DNA of 64,000 nt, from assembly GCF_025643335.1 (NCBI RefSeq), contig NZ_CP092489.1, positions 1,166,501-1,230,500 on the forward strand, read 5' to 3'. A program made the position numbers and the translations under genes. Source of the stretch: Endozoicomonas sp. Mp262 (lineage in GTDB: Bacteria; Pseudomonadota; Gammaproteobacteria; Pseudomonadales; Endozoicomonadaceae). Shown here in pieces: positions 16,324 through 28,912 of the stretch. The notes under the pieces are model-generated. The model did not search any database and was not told the DNA's origin. It saw only the letters and a list, made by a program, of their open reading frames with translations. Within the stretch, counting starts at the first letter, position 1. Each line of letters starts with the position of its first letter.

Positions 16324-16820
16324 CTGGTATTAGTGAATGGCCTCTGCTGTATAATCGGGGGTCGTTATATTTATTAACTTCTGCGATACCTTATGCTGCG
16401 GCAATTGGTAATTCCAAGGGATATTGGTAATAAAGTTCCTATTAAGTCAACAACCATGGGTGTTTAGTTATTTTCACCAGTAAAATTAGGTGATTAACAC
16501 CTCAACAACCGGTTGATTTATAGGTATTACTACTAATATACTGACGCGCACCAGGGAGTCGAAATAAAGTTAATAAATAGCTCTTTGTGTGTTTCTTTAT
16601 TGAACGATTGTATTGTTGACTCTTTTACGTACAATCGCGACTCCCTCGTATATGATTCCAGGTTTTTACATACGGCCAGCAATGGATGTGTGTAAGAGTT
16701 ACAGTAGCCTTGTACATTTCAGGGTCTAGCTGATTTAGCAGGACTGGGTCAGCACCAGACCTGCTTGACTGGTGTAATCGTACAAGAGCAGAATGGTTGG
16801 CAACGATAAACAGCGAACAT
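16324..16820 (+). promoter_or_regulatory. Leader region of the atp operon with a candidate promoter
   Basis: About 500 bases without a supported gene. A candidate promoter is TTGTAT (16608-16613), 16-base spacer, TACAAT (16630-16635), about 185 bases before atpI. Its boxes are themselves a dyad (TTGTA/TACAA). No rho-independent hairpin after the upstream gene is obvious. Transcription start is not provable from sequence. Confidence 0.4.
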
Positions 16821-17267
16821 ATGTCCGAAGTTAAATTCTGGCAATTCAGCAAGAAGTACCTGCAGCAACAGGCCGGATTCTATGAAAGTAGAGGGCAACA
16901 CCCTCACCTTCGCAAACCGGCTATGCACAGAGTGTCAGTTGCACAGTTTGTCTTAACACTACTTCTGTCTCTGATACTTTTACCTGTTAGTATCAATACT
17001 GCTGTGTCCGCCTTTATGGGGGGGCTTTGCTGTAGCATTCCGAATGCCTTTCTGATCTGGAGGGCATTTCGTTACAGGGGTGCCAGTGCTGCGAAGCAAA
17101 TCGCAAGCTCTTTTTACCAGGGAGAAGCTGGCAAGTTTGTTTTAACCATCATCGCATTCGTGTTGGTTTTCACACTGGTAAAGCCGATTGAGCCACTAGC
17201 ACTCTTTGGTGCTTTTGCAGTGGTTCAATCGATTAACTGGTTAACGCCTTTGCTGATAAAAAACTGA
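16821..17267 (+). CDS. atpI: ATP synthase assembly protein AtpI
   Basis: 148 residues from ATG 16821. Alternatives are a TTG at 16797 and an ATG at 16923; homologues usually start about ten residues before HRVSVAQF, so the N-terminus is uncertain. Four hydrophobic segments and the family phrase GGLCCSIPNAFLIW followed by YQGEAGKFVLTIIAF identify AtpI, a small membrane protein that aids c-ring assembly and is the usual first gene of the operon. atpB begins 18 bases after the stop. Confidence 0.85.
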   Translation: MSEVKFWQFSKKYLQQQAGFYESRGQHPHLRKPAMHRVSVAQFVLTLLLSLILLPVSINTAVSAFMGGLCCSIPNAFLIWRAFRYRGASAAKQIASSFYQGEAGKFVLTIIAFVLVFTLVKPIEPLALFGAFAVVQSINWLTPLLIKN

Positions 17268-18161
<894 letters not shown>

Positions 18162-18269
18162 GGACCATGAAGTTGTAGGGCTTATACCTGAAAATATAAG
18201 TCCTGCGTTTCCCTGGAGTTCATTCCAGGCCCTTATTATATGACCATAGTTGTTTACAACTTTTTCTGA

Positions 18270-18560
<291 letters not shown>

Positions 18561-18585
18561 GGCCGAAGTTAATGAGTAGCCGTGA

Positions 18586-18618
18586 GCTACGAGCATTGGG
18601 AGCTCTTTCGCTCGTAGC
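18586..18618 (+). promoter_or_regulatory. Stem-loop between atpE and atpF
   Basis: Perfect 9-bp stem GCTACGAGC (18586-18594) / GCTCGTAGC (18610-18618) with a 15-base loop, in the 123-base gap after atpE. There is no T-run, so it is more likely an mRNA stabiliser or processing site than a terminator. It may help set c-subunit excess. Confidence 0.5.
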
Positions 18619-18683
18619 CCTAAGCTCGGAGCTTTTGAAACCATTAGCTCGTGTAACCATTAACTGAAGCGAGAGGTGTTGGC

Positions 18684-19154
18684 GTGAATATTAATGCAAC
18701 CCTGATCGGTCAGAGCATCGCATTTGCCGTCTTCGTGTGGTTCTGCATGAAGTACGTGTGGCCACCGCTGATGCAGGCTCTGAGCGATCGACAAAAGAAA
18801 ATTGCCGATGGCCTGGCTGCCGCTGAAAAAGCACAAAAGGATCTTGATCTGGCTCGGGAAAAAGCCAGTGCTCAGCTGCGTGAAGCCCGGGCTCAGGCTC
18901 AGGAAATTATTGACCAGGCTAACAAGCGTGCCACCCAAATCATTGACGAGTCTAAAGAACAGGCCCGTGAAGAGGGCGCTCGCCTGAAAGTCGCAGCTGA
19001 AGCAGAAATCGAACAGGAAGCCAATCGCGCCCGTGAAGCCCTGCGCTCCCAGGTGGCAGCCCTTGCTGTTGCCGGTGCCGAGAGGATACTTGGCGAACAG
19101 CTCAACGAAGCTGCCAACAGCCGACTGGTCGACGACCTGGCCGCTCAGCTGTAA
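18684..19154 (+). CDS. atpF: ATP synthase Fo subunit b
   Basis: A 156-residue peripheral-stalk subunit. It has one N-terminal membrane helix ([20 protein letters not shown]) followed by a long charged coiled coil (about 30-145) that dimerises and contacts delta. The start is GTG at 18684 with GAGAGG about 8 bases upstream. Typical phrases are [20 protein letters not shown] and [11 protein letters not shown]. Twelve bases separate it from atpH. Confidence 0.98.
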   Translation: MNINATLIGQSIAFAVFVWFCMKYVWPPLMQALSDRQKKIADGLAAAEKAQKDLDLAREKASAQLREARAQAQEIIDQANKRATQIIDESKEQAREEGARLKVAAEAEIEQEANRAREALRSQVAALAVAGAERILGEQLNEAANSRLVDDLAAQL

Positions 19155-19166
19155 AGGAGTGTTTCC

Positions 19167-19700
19167 ATGGAATTGACCACCTGTGCCCGTCCCTATGCGC
19201 GGGCTGCATTTGAACATGCAAAGCAAGCAGGTCAACTCTCTGAGTGGGCTGGCATGCTTTTATTGTGTGCTGATGTTGCCCGCCAAGACAGTGTTGACCT
19301 GTTATTAACCAAACCATCGTTAACGGGTGAACAGCAGGCAAATGCTTTTCTTGCCATCTGTGAGGGAAGCCTGAGCAGTGACGTGGAAAATTTTATCCGT
19401 GTTCTTTCAGAGAACCGGCGAATTCCACTTCTGCCAGAAATTCACTCACTGTTTGAGCAATTAAAAGCAGAGGAAGAGCGCTCCCAGGATGTGAGTGTCA
19501 CCTCAGCCTTTCCGTTGTCTGAAGATCAGCTGAGTATTTTGGCGAAAAAAGTAGAAACTCGCCTGGGACGCAGTGTCAAACTAAATACCCAGGTAGACAA
19601 AGATCTGATCGGCGGTGTCATTATCAAGGCGGGTGACCTGGTCATAGATGGTAGCCTCCGGGCCCGGCTGACAAAGCTGGCCGATGCGATGATTTCCTGA
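19167..19700 (+). CDS. atpH: ATP synthase F1 subunit delta
   Basis: A 177-residue subunit that caps the F1 hexamer and binds the b dimer. It begins ELTTCARPYARAAFEHA and ends with the conserved LGRSVKLNTQVDKDLIGG and VIDGSLRARLTKL. Length equals E. coli (177). The ribosome site AAAGGAG lies just before the start. It precedes atpA by 88 bases. Confidence 0.97.
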   Translation: MELTTCARPYARAAFEHAKQAGQLSEWAGMLLLCADVARQDSVDLLLTKPSLTGEQQANAFLAICEGSLSSDVENFIRVLSENRRIPLLPEIHSLFEQLKAEEERSQDVSVTSAFPLSEDQLSILAKKVETRLGRSVKLNTQVDKDLIGGVIIKAGDLVIDGSLRARLTKLADAMIS

Positions 19701-19788
19701 GTACAAACAGCCATGCGCCAAGAAAATACGGAGCGTGTACCAACAACAATGACATCTGTATTTTCAAGGTAAACTGGGCAGGTAAGCT

Positions 19789-21333
19789 ATGCAGCAACTG
19801 AATCCTTCCGAGATCAGCGACATCATCAAGACTCGTATTGAGCAACTTGATATGTCCAGTGAAGCCCAAAATGAGGGCACCATCGTCAGTGTTACTGACG
19901 GTATTGTTCGTATACATGGCCTGGCAGATGTCATGTATGGGGAAATGATTAAATTCCCTGGCGGTGTATACGGTATGGCACTGAACCTGGAGCAAGACTC
20001 CGTTGGTGCTGTAGTATTAGGCGACTACGGTCATCTTGCAGAAGGCCAGACCGTACAATGTACTGGCCGAATTCTGGAAGTACCGGTTGGCCCTGAACTT
20101 CTGGGCCGCGTCGTGGACCCATTGGGCAACCCTATTGATGGAAAAGGCCCAATCGAGAGCGCTGAAACCTCTCCTATTGAAAAAGTAGCGCCGGGAGTAA
20201 TTGCCCGTCAGTCCGTAGATGAACCGGTTCAAACCGGTTATAAGTCTGTGGACTCCATGGTTCCTATCGGTCGTGGCCAGCGAGAGCTGATCATCGGCGA
20301 CCGTCAGACCGGTAAGAGTGCGCTAGCTATTGATGCCATCATCAACCAGAAAAGCTCTGGTATTAAGTGTATCTATGTTGCCATTGGACAAAAGCAGTCG
20401 TCTATTGCGGGCGTTGTTCGCAAGCTTGAAGAACATGGCGCCATGGATCACACCATTGTAGTAGCAGCCGGTGCCGCAGATCCTGCCGCTATGCAATATC
20501 TGGCTCCTTTTGCCGGTTGTTCCATGGGAGAGTACTTCCGTGACCGTGGCGAAGATGCGCTTATCATTTATGATGACCTGACCAAGCAGGCATGGGCTTA
20601 TCGTCAGATTTCCCTGTTGCTGCGTCGTCCACCCGGTCGTGAAGCCTATCCTGGCGATGTCTTCTATTTGCACTCCCGTCTGCTTGAACGTGCTGCCCGT
20701 GTTAATGCGGATCATGTGGAAAAGCTGACCAATGGTGCGGTAAAAGGCCAGACAGGCTCATTAACAGCACTGCCGATCATCGAAACCCAGGCGGGTGACG
20801 TATCTGCATTCGTACCCACCAACGTAATCTCCATTACCGATGGTCAGATATTCCTGGAAACAGACCTGTTTAATGCGGGTATCCGCCCGGCAATGAACGC
20901 CGGTATTTCTGTATCCCGGGTAGGTGGTGCAGCGCAGACCAAGATCATCAAGAAGCTCGGTGGGGGTATTCGTCTCGCCCTGGCTCAGTACCGTGAACTC
21001 CAGGCATTTGCCCAGTTTGCGTCAGACCTTGATGAGGCCACTCGTAAACAGCTTGAGCATGGTGTTCGGGTAACCGAGCTGATGAAGCAGAAACAGTACG
21101 CACCTCTCTCTGTAGCAGAAATGGGCGTGGTGATTTATGCGGCTGAAAAAGGGTATCTGGAAGATGTGGAGCTGAAGAAGATTGGTGACTTTGAGGCTGC
21201 CCTGCTGAGTTTTGCCAATGCCGAGTATTCTGAGCTGATGGCCCAGATTAATAATACCGGTGATTACAATGGCGAAATTGAGGCGAGCCTTAAAGAGCTT
21301 ATCGAGAAGTTCAAAGCCACCCAGAGCTGGTAA
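19789..21333 (+). CDS. atpA: ATP synthase F1 subunit alpha
   Basis: A 514-residue non-catalytic nucleotide-binding subunit. The Walker A motif [14 protein letters not shown] is near 169-182, [16 protein letters not shown] near 262-277, and the signature [19 protein letters not shown] near 364. Length matches E. coli (513). It is inside the operon; the gap to atpG holds a stem-loop that ends in the atpG ribosome-binding region. Confidence 0.99.
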   Translation: MQQLNPSEISDIIKTRIEQLDMSSEAQNEGTIVSVTDGIVRIHGLADVMYGEMIKFPGGVYGMALNLEQDSVGAVVLGDYGHLAEGQTVQCTGRILEVPVGPELLGRVVDPLGNPIDGKGPIESAETSPIEKVAPGVIARQSVDEPVQTGYKSVDSMVPIGRGQRELIIGDRQTGKSALAIDAIINQKSSGIKCIYVAIGQKQSSIAGVVRKLEEHGAMDHTIVVAAGAADPAAMQYLAPFAGCSMGEYFRDRGEDALIIYDDLTKQAWAYRQISLLLRRPPGREAYPGDVFYLHSRLLERAARVNADHVEKLTNGAVKGQTGSLTALPIIETQAGDVSAFVPTNVISITDGQIFLETDLFNAGIRPAMNAGISVSRVGGAAQTKIIKKLGGGIRLALAQYRELQAFAQFASDLDEATRKQLEHGVRVTELMKQKQYAPLSVAEMGVVIYAAEKGYLEDVELKKIGDFEAALLSFANAEYSELMAQINNTGDYNGEIEASLKELIEKFKATQSW

Positions 21334-21348
21334 GAAGCAACAAGTCAT

Positions 21349-21392
21349 TCAGCTGCAGGTTTTATTGCTTGCAGCCTGAAGCTTGCAGCTGA
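21349..21392 (+). promoter_or_regulatory. Stem-loop overlapping the atpG ribosome-binding region
   Basis: TCAGCTGCA (21349-21357) pairs perfectly with TGCAGCTGA (21384-21392). The second arm runs into the GAGGA that precedes the atpG ATG at 21403, and the loop contains a repeated CTTGCAG. It could modulate atpG translation. Confidence 0.45.
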
Positions 21393-21402
21393 GGATTACA
21401 CT

Positions 21403-22263
21403 ATGGCAGGCGCAAAAGAAATCAGGACGCAGATTGCGTCCATTAAAAGTACTCAAAAAATCACCAATGCCATGGAAATGGTAGCGGCCAGTAAAATGCG
21501 CAAAGCCCAGGATCGGATGCAAACCAGCCGACCCTACGCAGAGCGTATTCGCCAGGTAGTTGGTCATGTTGCCCATGCCAACGCTGAGTACAAACACACC
21601 TTTATGACTGAACGGGACGTCAAACGGGTCGGTTTTATTGTTGTTGCTACCGACCGGGGGCTTTGTGGTGGTTTGAATATCAATCTGTTCAAACAAACCA
21701 TTGAAAGCATGTCGGCCTGGCGGAATAAGGGTGCTGAAATCGATCTTTGCCTGATTGGCAGCAAGGCTGTTTCTTTTTTCCGCAATTACGGTGGAAATGT
21801 GGTTGCAGCCATGACCCAAATTGGTGATACCCCAAATATTGCCGACCTGATCGGTGGGGTAAAAGTCATGCTGGACAGCTATGAAAAGGGACGAATTGAT
21901 CGTCTGTTTGTGGTTCACAACGAATTTATCAATACCATGACCCAGAAGCCGCTGGTACAGCAACTTCTGCCACTGGTACCTGATGAAGATGAATCACTGA
22001 ATAAGCCCTGGGACTATATTTACGAACCCGATGCCAAACAGCTATTGGATGGTCTGTTGGTCCGTTATATCGAGTCACAGGTGTTTCAGGCAGTGGTAGA
22101 AAACAACGCCTGTGAACAGGCGGCAAGAATGGTTGCCATGAAGAGTGCAACCGATAACGCCGGCAACCTGATTGATGATTTGCAGCTGGTCTACAACAAG
22201 GCCCGTCAGGCTGCTATTACCCAGGAACTTTCTGAAATCGTCGGTGGCGCAGCAGCTGTATAA
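21403..22263 (+). CDS. atpG: ATP synthase F1 subunit gamma
   Basis: A 286-residue rotor shaft. The N-terminal helix starts [20 protein letters not shown] and [11 protein letters not shown], and the C-terminal helix carries [20 protein letters not shown] and [17 protein letters not shown], the two parts of the coiled coil inside F1. Length matches E. coli (287). The ribosome site GAGGA is partly in a hairpin. It is followed after 99 bases by atpD. Confidence 0.98.
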   Translation: MAGAKEIRTQIASIKSTQKITNAMEMVAASKMRKAQDRMQTSRPYAERIRQVVGHVAHANAEYKHTFMTERDVKRVGFIVVATDRGLCGGLNINLFKQTIESMSAWRNKGAEIDLCLIGSKAVSFFRNYGGNVVAAMTQIGDTPNIADLIGGVKVMLDSYEKGRIDRLFVVHNEFINTMTQKPLVQQLLPLVPDEDESLNKPWDYIYEPDAKQLLDGLLVRYIESQVFQAVVENNACEQAARMVAMKSATDNAGNLIDDLQLVYNKARQAAITQELSEIVGGAAAV

Positions 22264-22347
22264 GCCTGCTATGGAAAAAAACAGACCATCCTGAATTGTA
22301 ACAATGGATTCCGGAGGTTGTTTGAAAGCCACAAAAAACAAGGGTGA

Positions 22348-23739
<1,392 letters not shown>

Positions 23740-23841
23740 CCATCTGACCTTCCTACTTACGACAGTGTACTGCTGGTTTACAGTGTTAACCACTTGCCAG
23801 CAGAGCACGTTGATAGGAAGCCAGAAGGAGTAAACGAGACT

Positions 23842-24267
23842 ATGGCAATGACAGTACATTGTGACATTGTCAGCGCCGAGAAGGAGATCTTCTCAGGGCT
23901 GGTAGAAATGGTAATCGCCACCGGCACTTTAGGGGATCTGGGTGTTGCTCCTGGTCATGCCCCATTACTCACAGAGCTCAGACCTGGCCCCATTCGTCTG
24001 ACCACTCAGGGTGGTGCTGAAGAGGTGTTTTACATCTCAGGTGGTTTTTTGGAAATTCAGCCTAGCCAGATCAAGGTACTTGCGGATACAGCGCTTCGTG
24101 CTGATGATATGGATGAAGCGGCAGCACAGGAAGCCAAGCGTCAAGCTGAGCAGCAGCTATCCAATCAGAGCGGTGAATTTGATTATTCCCGTGCAGCGAC
24201 CCAGCTGGCTGAAGCCGCTGCCCAGCTCAGAACCTTGCAGGCTATTCGTAAAAAACTGGGCAAATAA
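23842..24267 (+). CDS. atpC: ATP synthase F1 subunit epsilon
   Basis: A 141-residue subunit from ATG 23842, chosen because GGAG lies about 11 bases upstream and [19 protein letters not shown] is the family start; the frame is open further upstream. It has an N-terminal beta sandwich ([19 protein letters not shown]) and a C-terminal helical hairpin rich in Ala and Gln, which in E. coli can inhibit rotation. It is the last gene of the operon and is followed by a strong terminator. Confidence 0.97.
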   Translation: MAMTVHCDIVSAEKEIFSGLVEMVIATGTLGDLGVAPGHAPLLTELRPGPIRLTTQGGAEEVFYISGGFLEIQPSQIKVLADTALRADDMDEAAAQEAKRQAEQQLSNQSGEFDYSRAATQLAEAAAQLRTLQAIRKKLGK

Positions 24268-24280
24268 CACTATGAAAATA

Positions 24281-24306
24281 AAAACGCGCTTTCGCGCGTT
24301 TTTATT
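24281..24306 (+). terminator. Rho-independent terminator of the atp operon
   Basis: A 9-bp stem (AAAACGCGC / GCGCGTTTT) with a TTTC loop, followed by TTTATTTTTA. It is placed 14 bases after the atpC stop, and its A-rich side can also serve the convergent mnmG. Confidence 0.9.
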
Positions 24307-24333
24307 TTTAATACTGAAGTTAACTTCAGTCTA

Positions 24334-26235
24334 TCACGCGACCATCGACTTCTTTTTTAAATGAATAAGCAATAATGATACTGCCGCTGGCGTCATCCCC
24401 TGAATTCTGGATGCCCGACCCAACGTTTCCGGTTTATGCTCCAACAGCTTCTGCCGTATCTCATTGGATAACCCCTTGATCTTTTTAAAATCCAGGTCCT
24501 CAGGAATACGGGTATTTTCATACCGTCTTAGTCGTTCAATTTCATCTGTCTGCCGATCAATATATCCCTGATACTTTGTCTGGATCTCCACCTGCTCAGT
24601 AACCTGCGGATTAGTCTCAGGCTCTCCGGAAAGCCCGGCAATATCGGAATACTTCATTTCAGGCCGCCGGAGCAATTCAAGCAAACTATACTCCCGGCTA
24701 ATAGGGTTCGTCAGTTTTGCTTCTATTTTTCTGGTGGCCTCAGAGTTCGGCTGAATATAGGTTGAACGCAGGCGTGCCGCTTCTTTTTCAATACGTTCTT
24801 TTTTATCACAGAAAGCCGCCCAACGTTTATCGCCTACCAGCCCCAGCTCCCGACCTTTTTCGGTGAGACGAAGATCCGCATTGTCTTCCCTGAGAATCAA
24901 CCGGTATTCTGCCCGGCTGGTAAACATCCGGTAGGGTTCACTGGTTCCATTGGTAATCAGGTCATCCACCAGTACACCGATGTAAGCCTCATCCCGTCGT
25001 GGGCACCAGCTCTCTTTATCCTGGGCACGTAAAGCCGCATTAAGGCCCGCCAACAGTCCCTGAGCTGCCGCTTCTTCATAACCGGTGGTGCCATTGATTT
25101 GCCCGGCAAAGAACAAACCGCCAATCGCTTTAGTTTCCAGTGAGTAGTGCAAATCCCTGGGATCAAAGTAGTCATACTCTATGGCATAACCCGGACGGGT
25201 AATATGGGCATTCTCCAGCCCCCGGATAGATCGGACCAGATTAATTTGTACATCAAAGGGAAGACTGGTGGAAATGCCATTAGGATAAAGCTCATGAGTG
25301 CTTAGCCCTTCCGGCTCCAGAAATATCTGATGGGAAGCCTTGTCAGCAAACCGTGTGATTTTATCCTCAATGGATGGACAATAGCGTGGCCCAACCCCTT
25401 CAATCACGCCAGTAAACATGGGAGAGCGGTTCAGACCGCCTCTGATAAGCTCATGGGTGGATTCATTGGTATGGGTAATATGGCAGCATACCTGTTCAGG
25501 ATGATCCGTCACAGAGCCCATATAGGACATCACTGGGATCGGTGTATCCCCGGGCTGTAATTCCATTACGGAAAAATCCACAGAGCGGGCATCAATTCGT
25601 GGTGGCGTACCTGTCTTAAGACGTTCTACCCGGAGAGGAAGGGATCTTAGTCGCTCAGCCAGGGCAATGGAAGGGGGATCACCGACACGGCCGCCGCTGT
25701 GATTATCCAGTCCTATATGTATTTTGCCTCCCAGGAAAGTACCTGCGGTTAATACTACATTAGGGGCAAGAAACCTGACCCCCATATTAGTCACCACACC
25801 ACGAACCTGGTTATGGACAGAACCTTCCCCCAGAATCAGATCATCCGCTGACTGCTGAAATATCCACAGATTCTCCTGGTTTTCCAGGATAGTACGGATA
25901 GCCGCTTTATACAGAGACCGATCCGCCTGAGCCCTGGTTGCCCTGACAGCCGGTCCCTTTCTGGCATTCAGTACCCGAAACTGAATTCCCCCTTTGTCAG
26001 TAGCCAGAGCCATGGCTCCACCCAGTGCATCCACCTCTTTAACCAGATGACTCTTGCCGATCCCCCCGATGGCAGGGTTACAGGACATCATCCCCAGAGT
26101 TTCAATATTATGGGTTAGTAACAGGGTTTTAACCCCCATACGAGCTGATGCAAGAGCCGCCTCTGTTCCAGCATGCCCTCCCCCAATCACAATGACATCA
26201 AACCGGGTCGGAAAATCCACTGCCAAATCAATCAC
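24334..26235 (-). CDS. mnmG: tRNA uridine-5-carboxymethylaminomethyl modification enzyme MnmG (GidA)
   Basis: A 633-residue FAD-dependent enzyme that, with MnmE, makes cmnm5U/mnm5U at wobble position 34. The FAD-binding glycine motif [20 protein letters not shown] is at residues 13-32. Further family signatures are [32 protein letters not shown], and the C-terminal [12 protein letters not shown] and ALEEAR-like helices. Length is normal (629-631). It converges with the atp operon. The 5' side faces a DnaA-box-rich gap that now contains an ISKra4-like element, separating it from mnmE. Confidence 0.98.
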   Translation of the reverse strand: MIDLAVDFPTRFDVIVIGGGHAGTEAALASARMGVKTLLLTHNIETLGMMSCNPAIGGIGKSHLVKEVDALGGAMALATDKGGIQFRVLNARKGPAVRATRAQADRSLYKAAIRTILENQENLWIFQQSADDLILGEGSVHNQVRGVVTNMGVRFLAPNVVLTAGTFLGGKIHIGLDNHSGGRVGDPPSIALAERLRSLPLRVERLKTGTPPRIDARSVDFSVMELQPGDTPIPVMSYMGSVTDHPEQVCCHITHTNESTHELIRGGLNRSPMFTGVIEGVGPRYCPSIEDKITRFADKASHQIFLEPEGLSTHELYPNGISTSLPFDVQINLVRSIRGLENAHITRPGYAIEYDYFDPRDLHYSLETKAIGGLFFAGQINGTTGYEEAAAQGLLAGLNAALRAQDKESWCPRRDEAYIGVLVDDLITNGTSEPYRMFTSRAEYRLILREDNADLRLTEKGRELGLVGDKRWAAFCDKKERIEKEAARLRSTYIQPNSEATRKIEAKLTNPISREYSLLELLRRPEMKYSDIAGLSGEPETNPQVTEQVEIQTKYQGYIDRQTDEIERLRRYENTRIPEDLDFKKIKGLSNEIRQKLLEHKPETLGRASRIQGMTPAAVSLLLIHLKKKSMVA

Positions 26236-26812
26236 CTGACGCGCTGTAAAAAAGGCAGAAGTATAACACTCCTGTATAAATTAGCAGGCGTCACTATTCA
26301 CAAATTCATGGTTACAAGTCGTTCTGATCTGGGTAATCGCCGAAATAGTCATTTGTCAGAAATAAAATATATATTTCTCTTTTAAGTATGTAGTATTGTT
26401 TTTGTTATTGATATTAAAGACCGCCTTTTCTGTGGATAACTGATTTATTCACAACTAAATCAGCAAATTATCGAAAGGATAATGGTGTTTGCTGTTTACG
26501 TATAAGCATTGATTTTTCTGTGTCTGACTTGTGGAAAAATCACGAGATATCCACACAAAAATTTATTATCATTTTATCCACAAAGTTCCCGTAGGTTTTT
26601 ATACATGCTTTTCCACACAATCAAAAATGATGCATTTATATAATTATTTAATATTAATCAAGCTATTAGATTAGAATAGGAATAAATGGCTTTTAATGTT
26701 ATCCACAGCACTTTTCTTAAAGAAAGTTAAAATTCAATGGAATATTAAAAATCTATAAATAATTACTCTTATTTATATAAATACGCTTTCTTAAATCCTG
26801 AATTTTCCGGAT
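26236..26812. other. AT-rich gap upstream of mnmG with a DnaA-box cluster
   Basis: No gene is seen. DnaA boxes matching TTATCCACA on either strand are at 26431-26439, 26574-26582 and 26699-26707. Near-matches are TTATTCACA 26445-26453, ATATCCACA 26547-26555 and TTTTCCACA 26609-26617. The rest is very AT-rich. A fourth perfect box (28795-28803) lies on the other side of the ISKra4-like insertion. It is an origin-like region of the E. coli (gidA-adjacent) type. Confidence 0.7.
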
Positions 26813-28418
26813 GGGTGAAAGTCTCAAATTGACCGAGCTTCTTCAGCTTGCCAACCGGGGAAAGTAGTAGGCAGCTATTTTTTCAATGCTTAAACAGAAG
26901 GCAGCCAATCACAGGTATGATGTTGATAGCACACAACACCTTGCCAGTGAGAGGCCGCCCCATGGAAGTATGTCAGCTACGGACTGAAGCCGCCACCATT
27001 TCTTGTGATGCGATTCAACGGTTAGGCCACCAATTGCAGGCTCTGCGAGAGTCTGGCAATCCTATCAGGCACTTTGAAGAGTTTGAGCAGACCGTTAATG
27101 CTCTCTTTAATCAAGCTCAGCAAGATTTTTTAGCAGAGGCGCTGGCTGAGCTTGATATTGATACCCCAGCTATTGAGGTCAGCGGGATCACTTATAAGCA
27201 GGTGTTGCGCAGTTATAAAACCTACCAGACAGCGGTTGGTTCAGTCCGGGTTATGCGAACACTTTACCGTAACGGCAAAGAGCCGTGTATCGTGCCCATG
27301 GAGTTGAAAGCCGGGATCGTGGAAGGCTTCTGGACGCCTCGGGCTGCAAAGCAAGCTGCCTGGGTTGTTGCTCAAATGTCTCCCGGTGAAGCAAAAAGCC
27401 TCCTTGATCTCATGGGAGGTATGTCTCCCTCAGAAAGCAGTCTTGCTCGTTTCCCCAGGCAATTTAATACTCAGTGGGAACAGCACCGTGAGCCTTTTGA
27501 AGAGATGCTTATTGAGAAACTTAACGTGCCCACCAATGCGGTCACAGTAGCCGCCTCCCTGGATGGCGTTATGCTGCCCATGAAAGATGGCAAACGAGTA
27601 GAAAAGCGAGCCAGGAGCGCTTCTGAAGGCAAACGGACTCAAGGGCCAACAGGTTGCAAGGAGGCCAGTTGCGGAACTTTGTCGTTTTACGATCAACAGG
27701 GGGAGCGTTTATCAACAGTCCGCATAGGACGAATGCCAGAAACTAAAAAACTCACACTCAAGCAGTCTTTGTCAGCACTATTGCAAGAAGCGTTGCGACA
27801 AAAGCCACAGCTGTCACTGGTCAAAGTCGCTGATGGCGCCAAGGACAACTGGTCATACCTTTCCCGGGAACTACCAGCGGGTGTTGAGGTTATTGATTAC
27901 TACCACGCAGCCGATCACCTGAAGAAAGCATTTGACCAGGCTTATGGAGAAAACAGCATCAAGTCCAAAGAAAAGTTTGTCACTTACCGACACGTCCTCA
28001 AAGAGGAACTTGATGGGGTTGAGCGCATTATTAAAGCCCTGGCTTATCAGCATAAAAAGCATCCGCGCCGCTCAAAATTAAAGACCGAGCTGGAGTATTT
28101 CAGAAAAAATCGCCAGCGTATGCGCTATGCTGAACACTTGTCGAATAACCTTCCGATCGGCTCTGGTGTGGTAGAGGCAGCCTGTAAAACCTTGGTTACC
28201 CAGCGGATGAAGTGCTCAGGTATGCGCTGGAGAAATCCGGGTGGTCAGGGCATATTGACGCTTCGGTCATTAGTTCAGAGCCACTGGTTTGAAAATGGCT
28301 GGAAGTTATTTGCTGCAACTTATTGCGAGAAAGTCACCAAGGCTGCTACAAGCAATGTCATACCATTCCCTGAGAAAGGTGGCAGTGTTTAGTTGTGGTC
28401 AATATGAGACTTTCACCC
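26813..28418 (+). mobile_element. ISKra4-like insertion sequence (1606 bp) in the mnmG-mnmE gap
   Basis: Inverted ends start GGGTGAAAGTCTCA on both sides and continue with one mismatch to ATTGACC. An 8-bp duplication TTCCGGAT flanks the element (26805-26812 and 28419-28426). One transposase gene is on the plus strand. The insertion divides a DnaA-box-bearing region of about 1.05 kb. Confidence 0.93.
26962..28392 (+). CDS. ISKra4-family transposase
   Basis: 476 residues from ATG 26962 (MEVCQLRTEA); the frame is open to a TTG at 26848, so up to 514 residues are possible. Features of the ISKra4 group: a basic N-terminal region, AASLDGVMLPMKDG (first catalytic Asp), LVKVADGAKDNWSYL (second Asp), and the C-terminal NLPIGSGVVEAACKTLV (Glu) followed by QRMKCSGMRW and GGQGILTLRSLVQS. 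The gene looks intact and the element should be competent. Confidence 0.9.
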   Translation: MEVCQLRTEAATISCDAIQRLGHQLQALRESGNPIRHFEEFEQTVNALFNQAQQDFLAEALAELDIDTPAIEVSGITYKQVLRSYKTYQTAVGSVRVMRTLYRNGKEPCIVPMELKAGIVEGFWTPRAAKQAAWVVAQMSPGEAKSLLDLMGGMSPSESSLARFPRQFNTQWEQHREPFEEMLIEKLNVPTNAVTVAASLDGVMLPMKDGKRVEKRARSASEGKRTQGPTGCKEASCGTLSFYDQQGERLSTVRIGRMPETKKLTLKQSLSALLQEALRQKPQLSLVKVADGAKDNWSYLSRELPAGVEVIDYYHAADHLKKAFDQAYGENSIKSKEKFVTYRHVLKEELDGVERIIKALAYQHKKHPRRSKLKTELEYFRKNRQRMRYAEHLSNNLPIGSGVVEAACKTLVTQRMKCSGMRWRNPGGQGILTLRSLVQSHWFENGWKLFAATYCEKVTKAATSNVIPFPEKGGSV

Positions 28419-28426
28419 TTCCGGAT

Positions 28427-28859
28427 TATACTTGTCTCCTGATTATTGCAAGGAGTTACAATGCAGTGCTGATGGGCAGTGTAAGCACAATAACGTAAAC
28501 ATAGCTAGGCTATGCAACTGGTATGATCGCTCTCCATAGATCAAATAAAACACCATCAACTCAACTGTATTTCATAAATACATCATGCATAGAAAATATC
28601 CATTCAATTAAACGTCCCGGTTAAGAGTATTATTATAAATACGTCAATTGTTTAATAAACAGTGTTTATATATTTTTATAAAATAATAAATTATTATTAC
28701 TATAGTTATATAGCATATTTAATACCGTTAAATTAAACAGTAATTGCCGCTTAACACTAATAAAAACTAAATCGTCGTGCAATTTAGTGCGACCTGTGGA
28801 TAAAATTAATATTTAAATAATGACTTTAACGATTAGAAAATAAATTCGATAAAAAAAAC
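28427..28859. other. AT-rich remainder of the mnmE-mnmG gap
   Basis: Extremely AT-rich between about 28540 and 28790, with no gene. There is a perfect DnaA box TGTGGATAA at 28795-28803. Together with 26236-26812 this was one continuous region before the insertion. Confidence 0.6.
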
Positions 28860-28907
28860 TGTTGATAACTATGCAAAGGGAAAAATCCCTTTGCATAGTT
28901 ATCAACA
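28860..28907 (-). terminator. Very long hairpin terminator after mnmE, arms contain DnaA-box-like sequences
   Basis: A perfect 22-bp stem (28860-28881 with 28886-28907) and a 4-base AAAA loop, followed on the minus strand by eight T's (28851-28858). It starts 5 bases after the mnmE stop. Each arm contains TGTTGATAA/TTATCAACA, one base away from the DnaA box consensus. Confidence 0.88.
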
Positions 28908-28912
28908 ACAAC

